64,000 nt of DNA from Paragorgia papillata. Its lineage: Eukaryota; Cnidaria; Anthozoa; Scleralcyonacea; Coralliidae. The notes below the pieces were generated by a model. That model was given only the letters and a program-made list of their open reading frames with translations. It searched no databases and was not told the origin of the DNA. Of this stretch, positions 53,401 to 62,700 are shown piece by piece; within the stretch, counting starts at the first letter, position 1; each line of letters opens with the position of its first letter. The stretch is from the NCBI GenBank assembly GCA_035771165.1, contig JAWNZC010000314.1, forward strand, positions 3,939,001 to 4,003,000, read 5' to 3'. The position numbers were made by a program, and so were the translations under genes.

Positions 53401-55355
53401 TTAATGCTGTTAGTTTGGCTATATTTATTAATAAGAGTTCAATGTGGGGGTCTGGAGAATTTAATACTACAACCTTAATTTGTTTTATAATTTATAGAGT
53501 ATACTGTACTTGTGTTTTTATTTTTTAATATTATATACCTATCTACTTTGTCTTGTCTGTGGGCATTTTTTATCATCTGAGCAGCTTTTCTTGATCTTGG
53601 ATGAATGACCTTTTCAGAGACTTTCACTTTAGCAGCTTTAGGCTTTTAGACAAAACAGATCACAATTTAGAAACCCTTTTTATAATATACTTTCTCACTA
53701 TGAAAAATATGGCTTTAGAAATGTATGGAAATAGACAAATAGTACTGGTGAAACACTAATAATTCTATAAAGGTAGTAATTGATATTTTAGTTGTTAAGA
53801 GAATAGACAGATACTAGCTTGGATATGAGATTAATTCAGTGTAAATAAAATGTTCTTTTTACTCAGAAAAATTTCTGAGTTCCCAAGTGGGACCACAATC
53901 TTCTAATTGTCAGAGTGTACACTTAACCATGCATTTGAGCTACTAGGATTCATATAGTTGAACCTGTGTACAACCTACAACCTTCTGATCACTGGTGAGA
54001 CACTCTAACCATTGAGATACCTGTACTGGAAGTAGGATGGTTTAATGTAGGTTGTACAACCCACAACTTTATGATCACTGGTGAGACACTCTAACCACTG
54101 AGCTACTGGGAATAGGATGGTTGAATGTAGGTTCGTTGAATGTGTGTACAACCCACAACCTTCTGGTCACCAGTGAGACACTCTAACCACTGAGCTACTC
54201 TAATACTGCAACTTGGGTGGTTGAACGTAGGTTGAATGTGTGTACAACCCACAACTTTATGATCACCAGTGAAACACTAACCATTGAACTGTGTACAACC
54301 CACAACCTGCTGATCATCAGTGAGATGCTCTAACCATTGAGCTACTGGGACTAGGATGGTTGAATGTGTGTACCACCCAAAACCTTCTGATCACCAGTGA
54401 GACACTGTAACCAGCATTGAGCAACTGGGACTCAGATAGTTGAACTGGTTTACAACCCAAAACCTTCTGATCACCAGTGAGACACTAACCATTGAGCTAC
54501 TTACTAGTGATTTGAATGCGTACATGTAGATTGAGATTGATGTATGACATTTTATTATATGGCTCACATGTTGATTGGTTCCTGAGCTGTCGGGATTTTA
54601 CGATATTGACCTCCGGTCTGTGACCGGGCAATACGCTTTTTTCTCGGCTGTAAGTTTTGGCGAGAACATTTCTGAGTTGATTTGAATACAAATAAAAGAG
54701 AACTGGTTATCTTTATTCAAATATTCTGAACAATAAAATGTGCTACAACATTGCTGCTGGTTTTCTTTAAAGCTGTTTATCTAAAAACACGACAAATAAA
54801 AGCCGAACTGGTGTAAACAAGAAGGGTCAAAAGTTGTCAACCAACAGGTAAGGTAAACAGCATATTCCGAAGACGAAAACAACGCTTGAAACTTAAAAAT
54901 AAAATGAACCAATAGCCATATAATAAATTCCTTATTAACCTCGTTTGCTCGGTCTGTACGGGAAAGTATTTGCCCTCGGTTTTATCGCACAAACCTCAGG
55001 CAAATACTTCCCCGTGCAGACCTCGCACTCGGTTAATAAGTCTTTAATATTTATACTGTTACGTGCAAGTATGATAATATATTAAACACTAACATATATC
55101 ATCATAAATGCACGTAGCAGTATAATGTCATACGCCGAACTCAATCTACGTTCAAAATCATAGTAGGTCAACAAACTTATTAGAGCATCTCACAGGTGAT
55201 CAGAAGGTTGTGGGTTCAAGTCGAGCTAGGAACTCAGGAATTTTTCTACGTAGGAATAGCTCAATGAACATTTACCCTGAATAATATTTTAGTGTTATTA
55301 AAGACCATTTTATCTAATACGTGTAAGATTTTATTAAAGAAAAACTGCTCACCAT
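50417..55355 (-). CDS. TMA16: TMA16 homolog (pre-60S ribosome biogenesis factor)
   Basis: Six minus-strand exons are visible: ATG only (55355-55353, directly before donor GTGAGC), 53642-53539 (PKAAKVKVSEKVIHPRSRKA), about 52113-52029 (EKVQWFKDCMDSEIKQYS), 51766-51612 (YFQRFDKELEQLRIGNSIKG ... REKQVYDS), 50988-50946 (EIPDITIPDNVKLL) and 50498-50417 (AWNGNLDHLPRIKLRKF, stop). These follow TMA16 in order, including the KVIHP-SRKAAQ, EK-QWF, RF-ELEQ-NSI-RQ and LP-IK-RK signatures. Phases agree except between the second and third exons, where a short exon (about 12 residues) seems unseen. Human TMA16 is about 203 residues and associates with nuclear pre-60S particles. AATAAA overlaps the stop codon. 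It converges on gene B (235 bp between stops). The introns host transposons and a tRNA-like array. Confidence 0.92.
50567..50874. mobile_element. 308-bp hAT-type MITE (CAGTGGTGTAGCC ends)
   Basis: CAGTGGTGTAGCCTGGGG and CCCCGGCTACACCACTG are inverted termini with the CAGTG...CACTG hallmark of many hAT elements. A 19-base C-run lies at 50607-50626. The flanks CAGAACAT and ACAAACAT are only loosely alike. It lies in the last intron of TMA16. A relative without clear ends lies at 52600-52868. Confidence 0.8.
51050..51092. repeat. Short conserved repeat (GAGTAAAATCGTCT...)
   Basis: GAGTAAAATCGTCTCACGTTAGACAGAGTA closely matches 36262-36295 (CGTAAAATCGTCTGGCGTTAGCCAGAGTA), in otherwise unrelated DNA. 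In both places a GGTCAGCAAAGGATTAA / GGTCTGGGAGTGACATGGTTAA context follows. Identity unknown. Confidence 0.5.
52240..52500. repeat. Degenerate AATG/CATT tetranucleotide region
   Basis: Imperfect AATGAATG and ATTCATTC runs form an imperfect palindrome around 52310. TMA16 intron 2. Confidence 0.7.
52600..52868. mobile_element. Relative of the 50567 hAT MITE, ends lost
   Basis: GGTTGCCAAGACCGTTCTTG through CCTGGACCCCTAGAGGTCT parallels 50629-50815. No terminal CAGTG or CACTG remains. TMA16 intron 2. Confidence 0.75.
52975..53401. mobile_element. MITE with TGTTCACATGAGAC-type ends
   Basis: CTGTTCACATGAGACAAGTT (52984) is mirrored by GATAACTGAATAGTCTTGTG (53368 onward). The interior has paired GATAACT(C)GAGC / TTATC motifs forming further hairpins. 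TMA16 intron 2. Confidence 0.6.
53960..54505 (-). repeat. Tandem array of seven tRNA-like units (SINE-type)
   Basis: Read on the minus strand each unit is GTAGCTCAATGGTTAGAGTG, then TCTCACCAGTGATCAGAAGG and TTGTGGGTTGTACAC. The first part is an A-box/D-arm-like segment and the last resembles a B-box/T-arm that has decayed. Units recur at about 53981, 54063, 54156, 54250, 54305, 54378 and 54456. A single plus-strand cousin with an intact GGTTGTGGGTTCAAGTC lies at 55185-55235. These are tRNA-derived repeats rather than tRNA genes, and they lie in TMA16 intron 1. Confidence 0.65.
54520..55045. mobile_element. About 520-bp element, inverted copy at 62155-62700
   Basis: TAATAAATTCCTTATTAACC (about 54922), the AACGCTTGAAACTTAAAAAT stretch and the CCTCCGGTCTGTGACCGGGC stretch all reappear in reverse complement at 62155-62700. 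The right end includes an inverted pair around CTCGGTCTGTACGGGAAAGT. The 60-84-codon frames in both copies share no clear protein. Confidence 0.75.
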
Positions 55356-55468
55356 TTTCAGTCTTCTGTTTTCACAAACTTTGTTGCACCACGTGGTTGA
55401 AATTCATGTAATCTTCATTATTGAGGACTTTAGTTCGTTAGTTCCCAGACTCTTCCCACACGTCCAAG
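55356..55468. promoter_or_regulatory. Bidirectional promoter between TMA16 and TIMM29
   Basis: Only 113 bp separate the two divergent start codons. It contains a CACGTG E-box (55390-55395). TIMM29 starts in the context AAGATGGCGGC (55466-55476), which matches a YY1-type site often found at start codons of housekeeping genes. No TATA box is seen. Confidence 0.65.
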
Positions 55469-56059
55469 ATGGCGGCTTCCAGCGCACGAAACGCTTTTAA
55501 AACTCTGGGCAAAGTAAACCGTGTACTTTTACCACAACTGGAAAACATTCGTGATTCACGGCTTGGTAAACCGTTTTTCCTTATCTACGTGGACTACAAG
55601 AACGTTTTTGTAGACTTGTGTTTATTTCTTTACAAGAAGCCACTCCGTGGTTTGGTAAACTTTTCGATTCTTGGTGTTTTTGCTGGAATATGGGCGAAGA
55701 ACCCCGAAGCGGAGTCATACACAGTGCAATTAATGGAGAACGCAAACACTTTGCTTTTGCTTGGCGATAAAGTACGAAACCCGAAATCAAATGCTTATAT
55801 TCAACGACTGGTGGGGCTTCATTCAGAAAACCGACTTAAAAAATACAACTTGGGACTGTTTTCGTTGGTTTTAGAGCAAGAGTATAGTGATACGTCTTGT
55901 TATTACGAAGCCAAGTGCTATTATTTTAAGGCACGTTGGATTTACATGTATAAAAATATCATCGATATTGGACTTGTGGGAAAGTGGTATTTCTTGGACA
56001 AGGCAATGGTGGATTATGATATCAATGAAGAGGAGCTTGCAATATTACCAGTTGATTGA
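55469..56059 (+). CDS. TIMM29: TIMM29 homolog (TIM22 complex subunit of the mitochondrial inner membrane)
   Basis: An intronless frame of 196 residues. The C-terminal two thirds carries the Tim29 signature: a membrane segment (about residues 60-77, LRGLVNFSILGVFAGIWA), then NTLLLLGDKVRNPKSNAYIQ (about 92-111), NLGLFSLV, YEAKCYYFKARW, then DIGLVGKWYFLDKAMVDYDI and NEEEL. Tim29 is known as a metazoan subunit of the TIM22 carrier translocase, which inserts multi-pass carriers into the inner membrane. Human TIMM29 is about 260 residues. This one ends soon after the DYDINEEEL motif and so has a much shorter C-terminal tail. AATAAA follows at 56104-56109. The ATG is supported by AAGATGGCGGC context and the absence of upstream frame. 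It is divergent from TMA16. Confidence 0.92.
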   Translation: MAASSARNAFKTLGKVNRVLLPQLENIRDSRLGKPFFLIYVDYKNVFVDLCLFLYKKPLRGLVNFSILGVFAGIWAKNPEAESYTVQLMENANTLLLLGDKVRNPKSNAYIQRLVGLHSENRLKKYNLGLFSLVLEQEYSDTSCYYEAKCYYFKARWIYMYKNIIDIGLVGKWYFLDKAMVDYDINEEELAILPVD

Positions 56060-56242
56060 ACAGATGGTCAGATGGAAGATATCAGATATGTACCAAGTTG
56101 TTAAATAAATATGTTCTAAGGATTTTGGGTGAAGGAAAATTTGAGTGTAGAATATATACATTTTAAGTGCGCGCGGAAGATATTCTGCGCGTAATTTTTC
56201 CACGCGCGCAATTACCAACATGCACCATCAAAATAGCGGATG

Positions 56243-56420
56243 AATAAAATTATATCCAAAAAATATGGATTTTTTTGGTGGTCATTTTTCCACAATTTGT
56301 TATTTTTTGGTAATAACTAGGATAAGCCAGGTGGTGGCCTCTTTCCCTCTTCCTAGTTATTACCAAAAAATAACAAATTATGGAAAATGGCCATTTGGAT
56401 ATAATTTTATTTGGCCGCCA
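56243..56420. mobile_element. Hairpin MITE
   Basis: TAAAATTATATCCAAA and CACAATTTGTTATTTTTTGG... are mirrored at 56362-56412 around a CCAGGTGGTGGCC centre. Confidence 0.75.
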
Positions 56421-56790
56421 TTTTGATTTTAGTTGTTCCCAGGCCCCTGCAAATGCGCATTTTGCTTTGCCAGGCACGCATTTTTTGTCGCGAAAAAAGT
56501 ATTCCACGCGCGGTTAGCAAAGTTAGCAGTCTGGGGTAGGTAATGCTCAAGATCTTCAGTGTGGACCAAAATAGCACTTGGCATACTGGTGTGCAATCGT
56601 AGTGTTTGCGGCATACTGGTGTATGTTGTGTACATGTAAGTACTTGGTGTATTTTCATTGCAGAAATTGCTATGGGAACAATGTTTCCAATGTGCACACC
56701 CATCATCTTTGATCTTTGATGGTATAGCATAGCATTTTGAGGACCTTGGTGTGGCATTTTTGCCATTTTGAAGATCACTTGGCGTGGCAT

Positions 56791-57359
56791 CAGGCCTCGA
56801 ATTATACTTTTTGCATCCAAAGACAAAAATGTCCTCTGATAATGAGTTTCCATGAGGCTATCCAAGGACATTTTTCTCTCAGCTAGGACAAAACTGTTAT
56901 CCTATACAGTCAGGAAATGACTAAATCCATGATAAAGAGTGACTAACATTCACATGATATTATGTCATTTATGTGCTATAGTATTAGTTAGTAGTGACTG
57001 GTATATAGATATAGGACTGTCTTCTTCGCTTGGACATGCAGATTGCTTCACTCCGATACTGAACAATGTCCTCTGCATATTTTAATGTCAATGCACAATA
57101 TGGCCACCAGTGTTTGAACACGTGGTTACCACAGTTGTGCCTGCATTTCCGGGCTGATCCCGCAATGGCCGCCAAAACATTTACACGCTGATAATTCAAT
57201 CATTGGCTGGGATATTCTATTGCTGAACATTTTCTTACGATCATACGTTCAATCGATCGGGAAAATTTAAAAACTCAAAACTCCATCGGTGGACAAAAGT
57301 GTCCTACATATTATTGGGGAAAAATCGGAGGACATGTCCTCGATGAAATTCAAGGCTTG
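56791..57359. mobile_element. hAT-like element, TSD CGTGGCAT
   Basis: The ends CAGGCCTCGAATTATA and (reverse complement) CAAGCCTTGAATTTCA are flanked by CGTGGCAT on both sides (56783-56790 and 57360-57367). Internal AGGACATTTTTCTC and GGAGGACATGTCCTC motifs continue the inverted structure. No transposase. Confidence 0.85.
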
Positions 57360-57429
57360 CGTGGCATATTTTTGGTCTCGGTCTCGGTGTGACATTTTAA
57401 AAGGCTTGGTGTACCTTCAGCATGACGTT

Positions 57430-57734
57430 TACATGCCCCCTAGACAATAGGTTTATTGGGAAACGGGATAACGATTATTTTGATAATGGATTCAAGAGAA
57501 AAAATTAATGAGATCCAGAATTTCAAAAAATTTCAGGAAGTGAGATCTAGAAATTTTTGCTGTAATGATTCTACCCTGCTGACAGAGTGCCCCTTTTACC
57601 CCACGTGCAGAGAAGGAGACTCTACCAATGAGCTCCACTTTTCTTACTGAGCATGCATCTAATCCTTTGTATAGAGCCAATGATAAAACAACACCATTGA
57701 ATCGGATAGTGTAAAAAAAGCAAAGTGTTGCGTA
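57430..57734. other. No recognised gene
   Basis: Short frames only. No paired repeat apart from the start of the following element. Confidence 0.35.
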
Positions 57735-57890
57735 GGCAGTGTTCGAGATAGAGCAAATTGAAAAGGTGATAAAATGCCGAGAATATAGTTTGCACGATGA
57801 AGGACTCCGCTCGAAACGCCAGTATTTCGTTATCAAAATTAAAATATTCTCGGCAGTTTACCACTTTTTCACTTTGCTCTACTATTGAGT
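57735..57890. mobile_element. GTGTTCGAGATAGAGCAAA MITE
   Basis: GATAGAGCAAATTGAAAAGG and ACTTTTTCACTTTGCTCTA are inverted ends, and AATGCCGAGAATAT/ATATTCTCGGCA forms inner arms. Related to 35990-36205. Confidence 0.65.
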
Positions 57891-58207
57891 CGGTTCTGGC
57901 TAGTTTCATATTCGGCCGGTTTCGAAATCTTGAAATTCGTTAAAAACGGCGTTTGGGGTCATTATGAGCGTGTAAAAAAAGATTATTTCTTTTTTGCTCA
58001 AATCCGTGTTTTGGCCGTAAAATAGCAAAACATTTATTGGGTCAGTGCAATTGCCAAATTTTTGATCGCGACAGTTCACCATCATTTCGCTTTGTTATAA
58101 GTATATAGGCCACTAATAAGTTTACAGTATTATGTTTACTAAATATGGGTTAGTTACCTCAACCGAGGTAACTACGTTAGTTATTTACCGAGGGCCTAAC
58201 CTACTTT

Positions 58208-58572
58208 ATACAATACCCTGGTTGCTACGCGTGTTTTCATTGGTTGTTGCCCATGATCTATTAGAGTACAGACACATGGTCACGTCAGATCACGTCAGCT
58301 GGCTTGCTTTTTTCCTTCTTCATGCCCCAAAATCCGGCAAGAGTTTTGATAGAAACCTTTTAAATGTTTGTATTGTATAAAACAAATAGATTCCATTTTT
58401 TTGTTGTCTGTTCAGTTATAGATGCACAGAAGACGTCACAACGTGGTAAGAACATCAGTGACCCACTCGACTGCGTCTCGTGGGCCACTTTTTTGTTCTT
58501 ACCACGTTGTGACGTCATCTGTGCATCTATAACTGAACAGACAACAAAAAAATGGAATCTATTTGTTAAATA
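58208..58572. mobile_element. Hairpin MITE, copy 2 (of 9820-10186)
   Basis: Same order as copy 1: the leading unpaired about 170 bp, then ACAAATAGATTCCATTTTTT arms about TGGGCCACTT. Its arms are more alike than those in copy 1. Confidence 0.88.
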
Positions 58573-58740
58573 GTTCACGATCACCGAGGTTGCCTAAGAA
58601 AACTGGGATACTGAGTTCGTTATCACAGAGGTTGTCTAAAAACACTTCGCTCGCGATGATAAATCCTTTATCACATTTGTGACCATGGATTAAAGCTTAT
58701 TTTCCCAACCACGCATAAATCAAGTTAATTGCCCCGGGCT

Positions 58741-59090
58741 AATATACAGGGTGAATCAAAAAAAACTGATGCCTTTCATATTCAAATTAGCCGCATAGCG
58801 GCTGTAATTTGACAGAAGTTCCCTAAATATCTCATGGTATACGAAGCCGATATCAAATAAGTGAACCCTAAATATCTCATGGGTATACGAAGCATATCAA
58901 ATAAGTGAATATCAAATAAGTGAACCTTATTTGATATGCTTCGTATACCCATGAGATATTTAGGGTTCACTTATTTGATATGCTTCGTATACCCATGAGA
59001 TATTTAGGGAACTTCTGTCAAATTACAGCCGCTATGCGGCTAATTTGAATATGAAAGGCATCAGGTTTTTTTTATTCACCCTGTATATTA
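58741..59090. mobile_element. 350-bp near-perfect palindrome, mariner-type ends
   Basis: Arms of about 150 bp start TACAGGGTGAATCAAAAAAA and the element ends in the mirrored TTCACCCTGTA. The ACAGGGTG start and TA-rich borders are typical of Tc1/mariner MITEs. A 52-bp unit (CCTAAATATCTCATGGGTAT...) is tandemly repeated in each arm. Confidence 0.85.
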
Positions 59091-59165
59091 GGTGGAGTGA
59101 AGTTGAGTGGAGCAGAGCGGAGTGCAGTGCAGTGGAGCGGAGTGAACTTGTCGGGAGTAACTGTT
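59091..59165. repeat. GTGGA/GCGGA pentamer-like tract
   Basis: About 13 degenerate five-base units of the type GTGGA, GCAGA, GCGGA, GTGCA. Confidence 0.8.
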
Positions 59166-59267
59166 AAAAATAAACAACCGCGGTACATCAAAGAAAACCG
59201 AGGTGATCGTGAACTAATTAAAATTATTAGTTTATAATTTACAGTCATTTGCAACACACATTACTTT

Positions 59268-59458
59268 TCACCAAAATGTTTGGAAGCTCGTTCCGAAGTT
59301 GAGTTCGTAAGTTCATTACACAGTACGCAAGTTCCTTTTGAATAGGTATTTGATTGGCTATTTGGTTCCTAGTAGCCAATCAAATGCGTAGTTCAAAACA
59401 AATTTACAAACTTCCCAATGAACTTGCGAACTTCAGAACGAACTTCCAAACATTTTGG
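59268..59458. mobile_element. 190-bp hairpin MITE
   Basis: CCAAAATGTTTGGAAGCTCG (59273) mirrors CGAACTTCCAAACATTTTGG (ending about 59458). Inner arms hold AGTTCGTAAGTTCATT and GATTGGCTA. It abuts the TTAA element. Confidence 0.85.
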
Positions 59459-59891
59459 TTAAAGTGTTTATGAAACGAAAATTAAGTTTGTCTTATTTGA
59501 AAGATCTTTTGCAAATCCTTTTCAGTTTGTTTGATATGCAAATTAAAAATTTTACGGTCACATGTGCATAATGAGTTATTGAAAAAAGTTATATATCTTT
59601 GCTATTATCAAACCAAAATAATTCGAAAGAAGCATGTGCGTATGTTTCGCCCAGAAAACTAAACATGTAGATTTTCAAGTGATTATATTTGACAATAGCA
59701 AAGATATATAACGATTTTCGATAACTCATTATGCACGTGTGACGTCAAAATGTTTTGATTTGAAAATCAGACAAACTGAAATATCTCAAGAACGAAGCAA
59801 GGAAACGAAAAACTTCAAAGGATGTTACTCTATCATTTTAAGTGTTCTTTCAAATAAGACAAATTAAATTTTCGATTCATGGGCACTTTAA
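59459..59891. mobile_element. TTAA-flanked MITE, copy 2
   Basis: TTAA|AGTGTTTATGAAACGAAA on the left (59459) and the mirrored TCGATTCATGGGCACT|TTAA on the right (TTAA 59888-59891). Arms of about 110 bp. Same family as 36352-36836 and 61993-63516. Confidence 0.8.
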
Positions 59892-59928
59892 AAGTATATT
59901 GTAAATGTCTGTGAAGATGAAGTAATAC

Positions 59929-60187
59929 GAGCAACAAATTGCTGCAACATTGTTGCGTTGTAAGTTGAAAAGCGTTGTTGCGCGTATTACCACCCACCTT
60001 AAACATTGTCACACAACAATGATTTTGTTGTAAGTTGAAAACATTTGTTGAAAAAAGTAGTCCAAATCATTGTGGCGTGACAATGTTTAAGGTGGGTGGT
60101 AATACGTGCAACAACGCTTTTCAACTTACAACGCGACAAAGTTGCGTTGAAAGTTGAAGAAAAATGTTGCCCATATTACCTCACCTT
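59929..60187. mobile_element. Hairpin MITE with TTGTTGCGTTGTAAGTTGAA repeats
   Basis: Arms of about 110 bp include ATTACCACCCACCTTAAACA mirrored at 60079-60103. The ends are TAATACGAGCAACA and TGTTGCCCATATTA. Confidence 0.8.
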
Positions 60188-60277
60188 AAATCTTCTTTTA
60201 TGTACAACTTAATAAGCCTTTCTCGTCTCGGAATTCAAAAAAATCTTGCTTTATAACGAGGCTTTTTGGCTCATTTA

Positions 60278-61112
60278 GGGCCTGTTAAGTTTATATGATC
60301 CCAGTATACCGGGATCTCGGCTTGTAGATAATTTACTGTTATTTTCCAAGTTACGTTTATTTATTTTTATTTATTTATTTACAAGCTTTGCCACGAGTGG
60401 CAGGGAAGTCCCACAGAGTGGTTGCTCCCTATATAATACAAAATGAAATGTAATGGCCTACACCAAGGCGTAAATAGGTACTTCTAAGCTAAGACTATAA
60501 AACATAAACTAACAGCACATTTTAACAAGAAGACTAGATAGGGGACGGCACGAGTGACATTTTACACAGACGGTTTTAAAGGTTTGTGGAATTTCGACAT
60601 CGTATACGAGTTCGGTTACATGTTGGTAGTATTTTAACAATTCGGATTTGAATTGGCCTATAGAGAGATTGGGACCTCGCAAAGGTGATGGCAAGCACGT
60701 TTATATGAAGACCGGGACGTCCCGCCTGACCGGGATCTCGGTTGACTAGCAACAGGGATCCCAGTCAGGCGGGACAAACGTTTGTCCATATAAACGCAAC
60801 ATCCCGGTAGTAGACAGGGATGAAGTTTACTGAACTGCAATGCTGGTAACTTTGAATATTACGGTCAGAATTTCGTCCAAACGGTCAGGTCTAGAGTCAA
60901 AACACTGAATAAAAGTGAAATAACTTCTAACATAGTAGAATTAGAGTGAGTTTTTGCTGTTTTGCGCCATTTCCTTAAATTCCCGCGCTTTTTGACCCAG
61001 GCCTGAAATTCATCCCGGTCAACCGGGACGAGCACTTTGTTTACTCCATATAAACCCGGGATGAACAACCAGGACATCCCGGTACACCGGGATCATATAA
61101 ATAGGCCCTTAG
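60278..61112. mobile_element. 830-bp element with TTATATGATCCC...CCGGGAT ends
   Basis: TTATATGATCCCAGTATACC with flank TAGGGCCTGTT (60280) mirrors GGTACACCGGGATCATATAA with flank ATAGGCCCTTA (ending about 61111). At least six further CCGGGAT/ATCCCGG modules lie inside (60710-60815 and 61010-61090), giving nested hairpins. A LINE 3' piece is included. Confidence 0.7.
60360..60694 (-). pseudogene. LINE 3'-terminal fragment
   Basis: Minus frame IPQTFKTVCVKCHSCRPL ending in a stop near 60509 resembles the C-terminal Cys motif of CR1/L2-like LINE polyproteins. A 3' UTR with GGGACTTCCCTGCCACTCGT then leads to an (AAAT)n tail (60356-60383 on the plus strand as TTTA repeats). Confidence 0.55.
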
Positions 61113-61139
61113 ATGTGCGCATGCATAAAAGGTATTTCA

Positions 61140-61412
61140 AAACTCATTAATAATTCATGAGGAAAACAAAGGAAATCAGTACCATGTCCGTGGTTTTATA
61201 CCTGATAAAACTTCTTGACGTCAGAAAGAATACTAATTAACATACAATTTTATATAAAGAATACTAATGAACATAACATCCAATAACGAATCGTTTTTGA
61301 AGCCATTCAAAACACTCGCATCACGTGTTTTATCAGATCTAAAACACTCGGGCTGCGCCCTCGTGGTTTTAAATCTGATAAAACCCTCCTGCTCGTGTTT
61401 TAAATATTACTT
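61140..61412. mobile_element. Inverted copy of the 33708-34022 MITE
   Basis: Reverse complement similarity from AAAGAATACTAATTAACATA to CTCGTGTTTTAAATATTAC. It lacks one of the 36-bp internal repeats present in the other copy. Confidence 0.85.
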
Positions 61413-61858
61413 CAAGTTAGTGGCCTTTATAAAAGTGATCTATCTAAATATATATCGATCGAAAACACTCCCTACGCAGCACTCTACTCTTTTCCATCAA
61501 CCAGATGGTTTGTTTATGTTATAGGAAAAAGTGGGAGCGGATCAACAGGTATTGCATGTCGTAACGTTTGACTGAAGACAAGAAAAACAATTGCCGTGGG
61601 CCGTGTTTTCCCTTAATTAATCATTATATAAACGAGAGGGGTGAGTACATTTATTTGTAAGCTTTTTATAGTGCTCCTTATAGTTTATTTTTGTGTGTTA
61701 ACTCTTATTTTATTCATGCCTTTCCAATGAAGGGATTTTAGTGTTTCGTCTTTTTTAGTTTTTCTTACACATTCAGTGACTTCATTAGTTTTCAATATTT
61801 TTATTATACTTTGATATTTTTCAAATTATTATTAAGATATTTAACCGTCTAAACTGAA

Positions 61859-61913
61859 ATGAAGAAGAAACTAAAAGGTTTATTGGCTCTGGTCGTATTT
61901 TTATTTTGTCAAG
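61859..61913 (+). CDS. First coding exon of a possible secreted protein (signal peptide)
   Basis: ATG at 61859 opens MKKKLKGLLALVVFLFCQ, a basic then hydrophobic signal-peptide-like stretch. It ends in a consensus donor (CAAG|GTAAGG, exon end 61913, phase 1). ATTATATAAACG (about 61621-61632) is a plausible TATA box about 230 bp upstream. The next exon is not found. The following 1.6 kb is occupied by a TTAA-flanked transposon, and the gene probably continues beyond the window. It could be chance. Confidence 0.4.
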
Positions 61914-62154
61914 GTAAGGGAGAAATTGCATGTTTTTATTATATACAAAGACGAAACCACGGTTCACTAGTATTGGTCATTAGTATACTCTGTTAAAGTG
62001 CACATGACACGAAAATTAAGTCTGTCTTATTTGAAAACACACTTAAAATAACAAAGTAACATCTTTTGCAGTTTTTGGCTTACTTGCTTTGTTCTTGAGA
62101 TATTTTAGTTTGTTTGATGTGCAGATTAAATATCTTGGCATCGCATGTGCATTA

Positions 62155-62700
62155 TTAACCGAGTGCGAGGTCTGTACGGGAAAGTATTTGCCTGAGGTTT
62201 TCGTACAGACCGAGCGACGAAGGAGCGAGGTTTGTGCGATAAAACCGAGAGCAAATACTTTCCCGTACAGACCGAGCAAACGAGGTTAATAAGGAATTTA
62301 TTATATTGCTATTGGTTCATTTTATTTTTAAGTTTCAAGCGTTGTTTTCGTCTTCGGAGTATGCTGTTTACCTTTACCTATTAACTTTTGACCTGTTAAC
62401 TCGTGTCGCTACTTGGCCTTCTTGTTTACACCAGTTCGGCTTTTATTTGTCGTGTTTTTAGATAAACAGCTTTAAAGAAAACCAGCAGCAATGTTCTAGC
62501 ACATTTTATTGTTCAGAATATTTGAATAAAGATAACCAGTTCTCTTTTATTTGTATTGAAATCAACTCAGAAATGTTCTCGCCAAGACTTGCAGGGCCGA
62601 GAAAAAAGTGTATTGACCCGGACACAGACCGGAGGTGAATATCGTAAAATCCCGACCTCTCAGGAACCAATCAACATGCGCCGTTTTGCGTACGGACTGG
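62155..62700. mobile_element. Inverted copy of the 54520-55045 element
   Basis: Begins TTAACCGAGTGCGAGGTCTG. It carries an inverted pair of CGGTCTGTACGGGAAAGTAT (62170 and about 62258) and ends near GATTGACTATATG. The 84-codon frame at 62556-62810 spans the right half, but no homologous frame stays open in the other copy. Confidence 0.75.
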
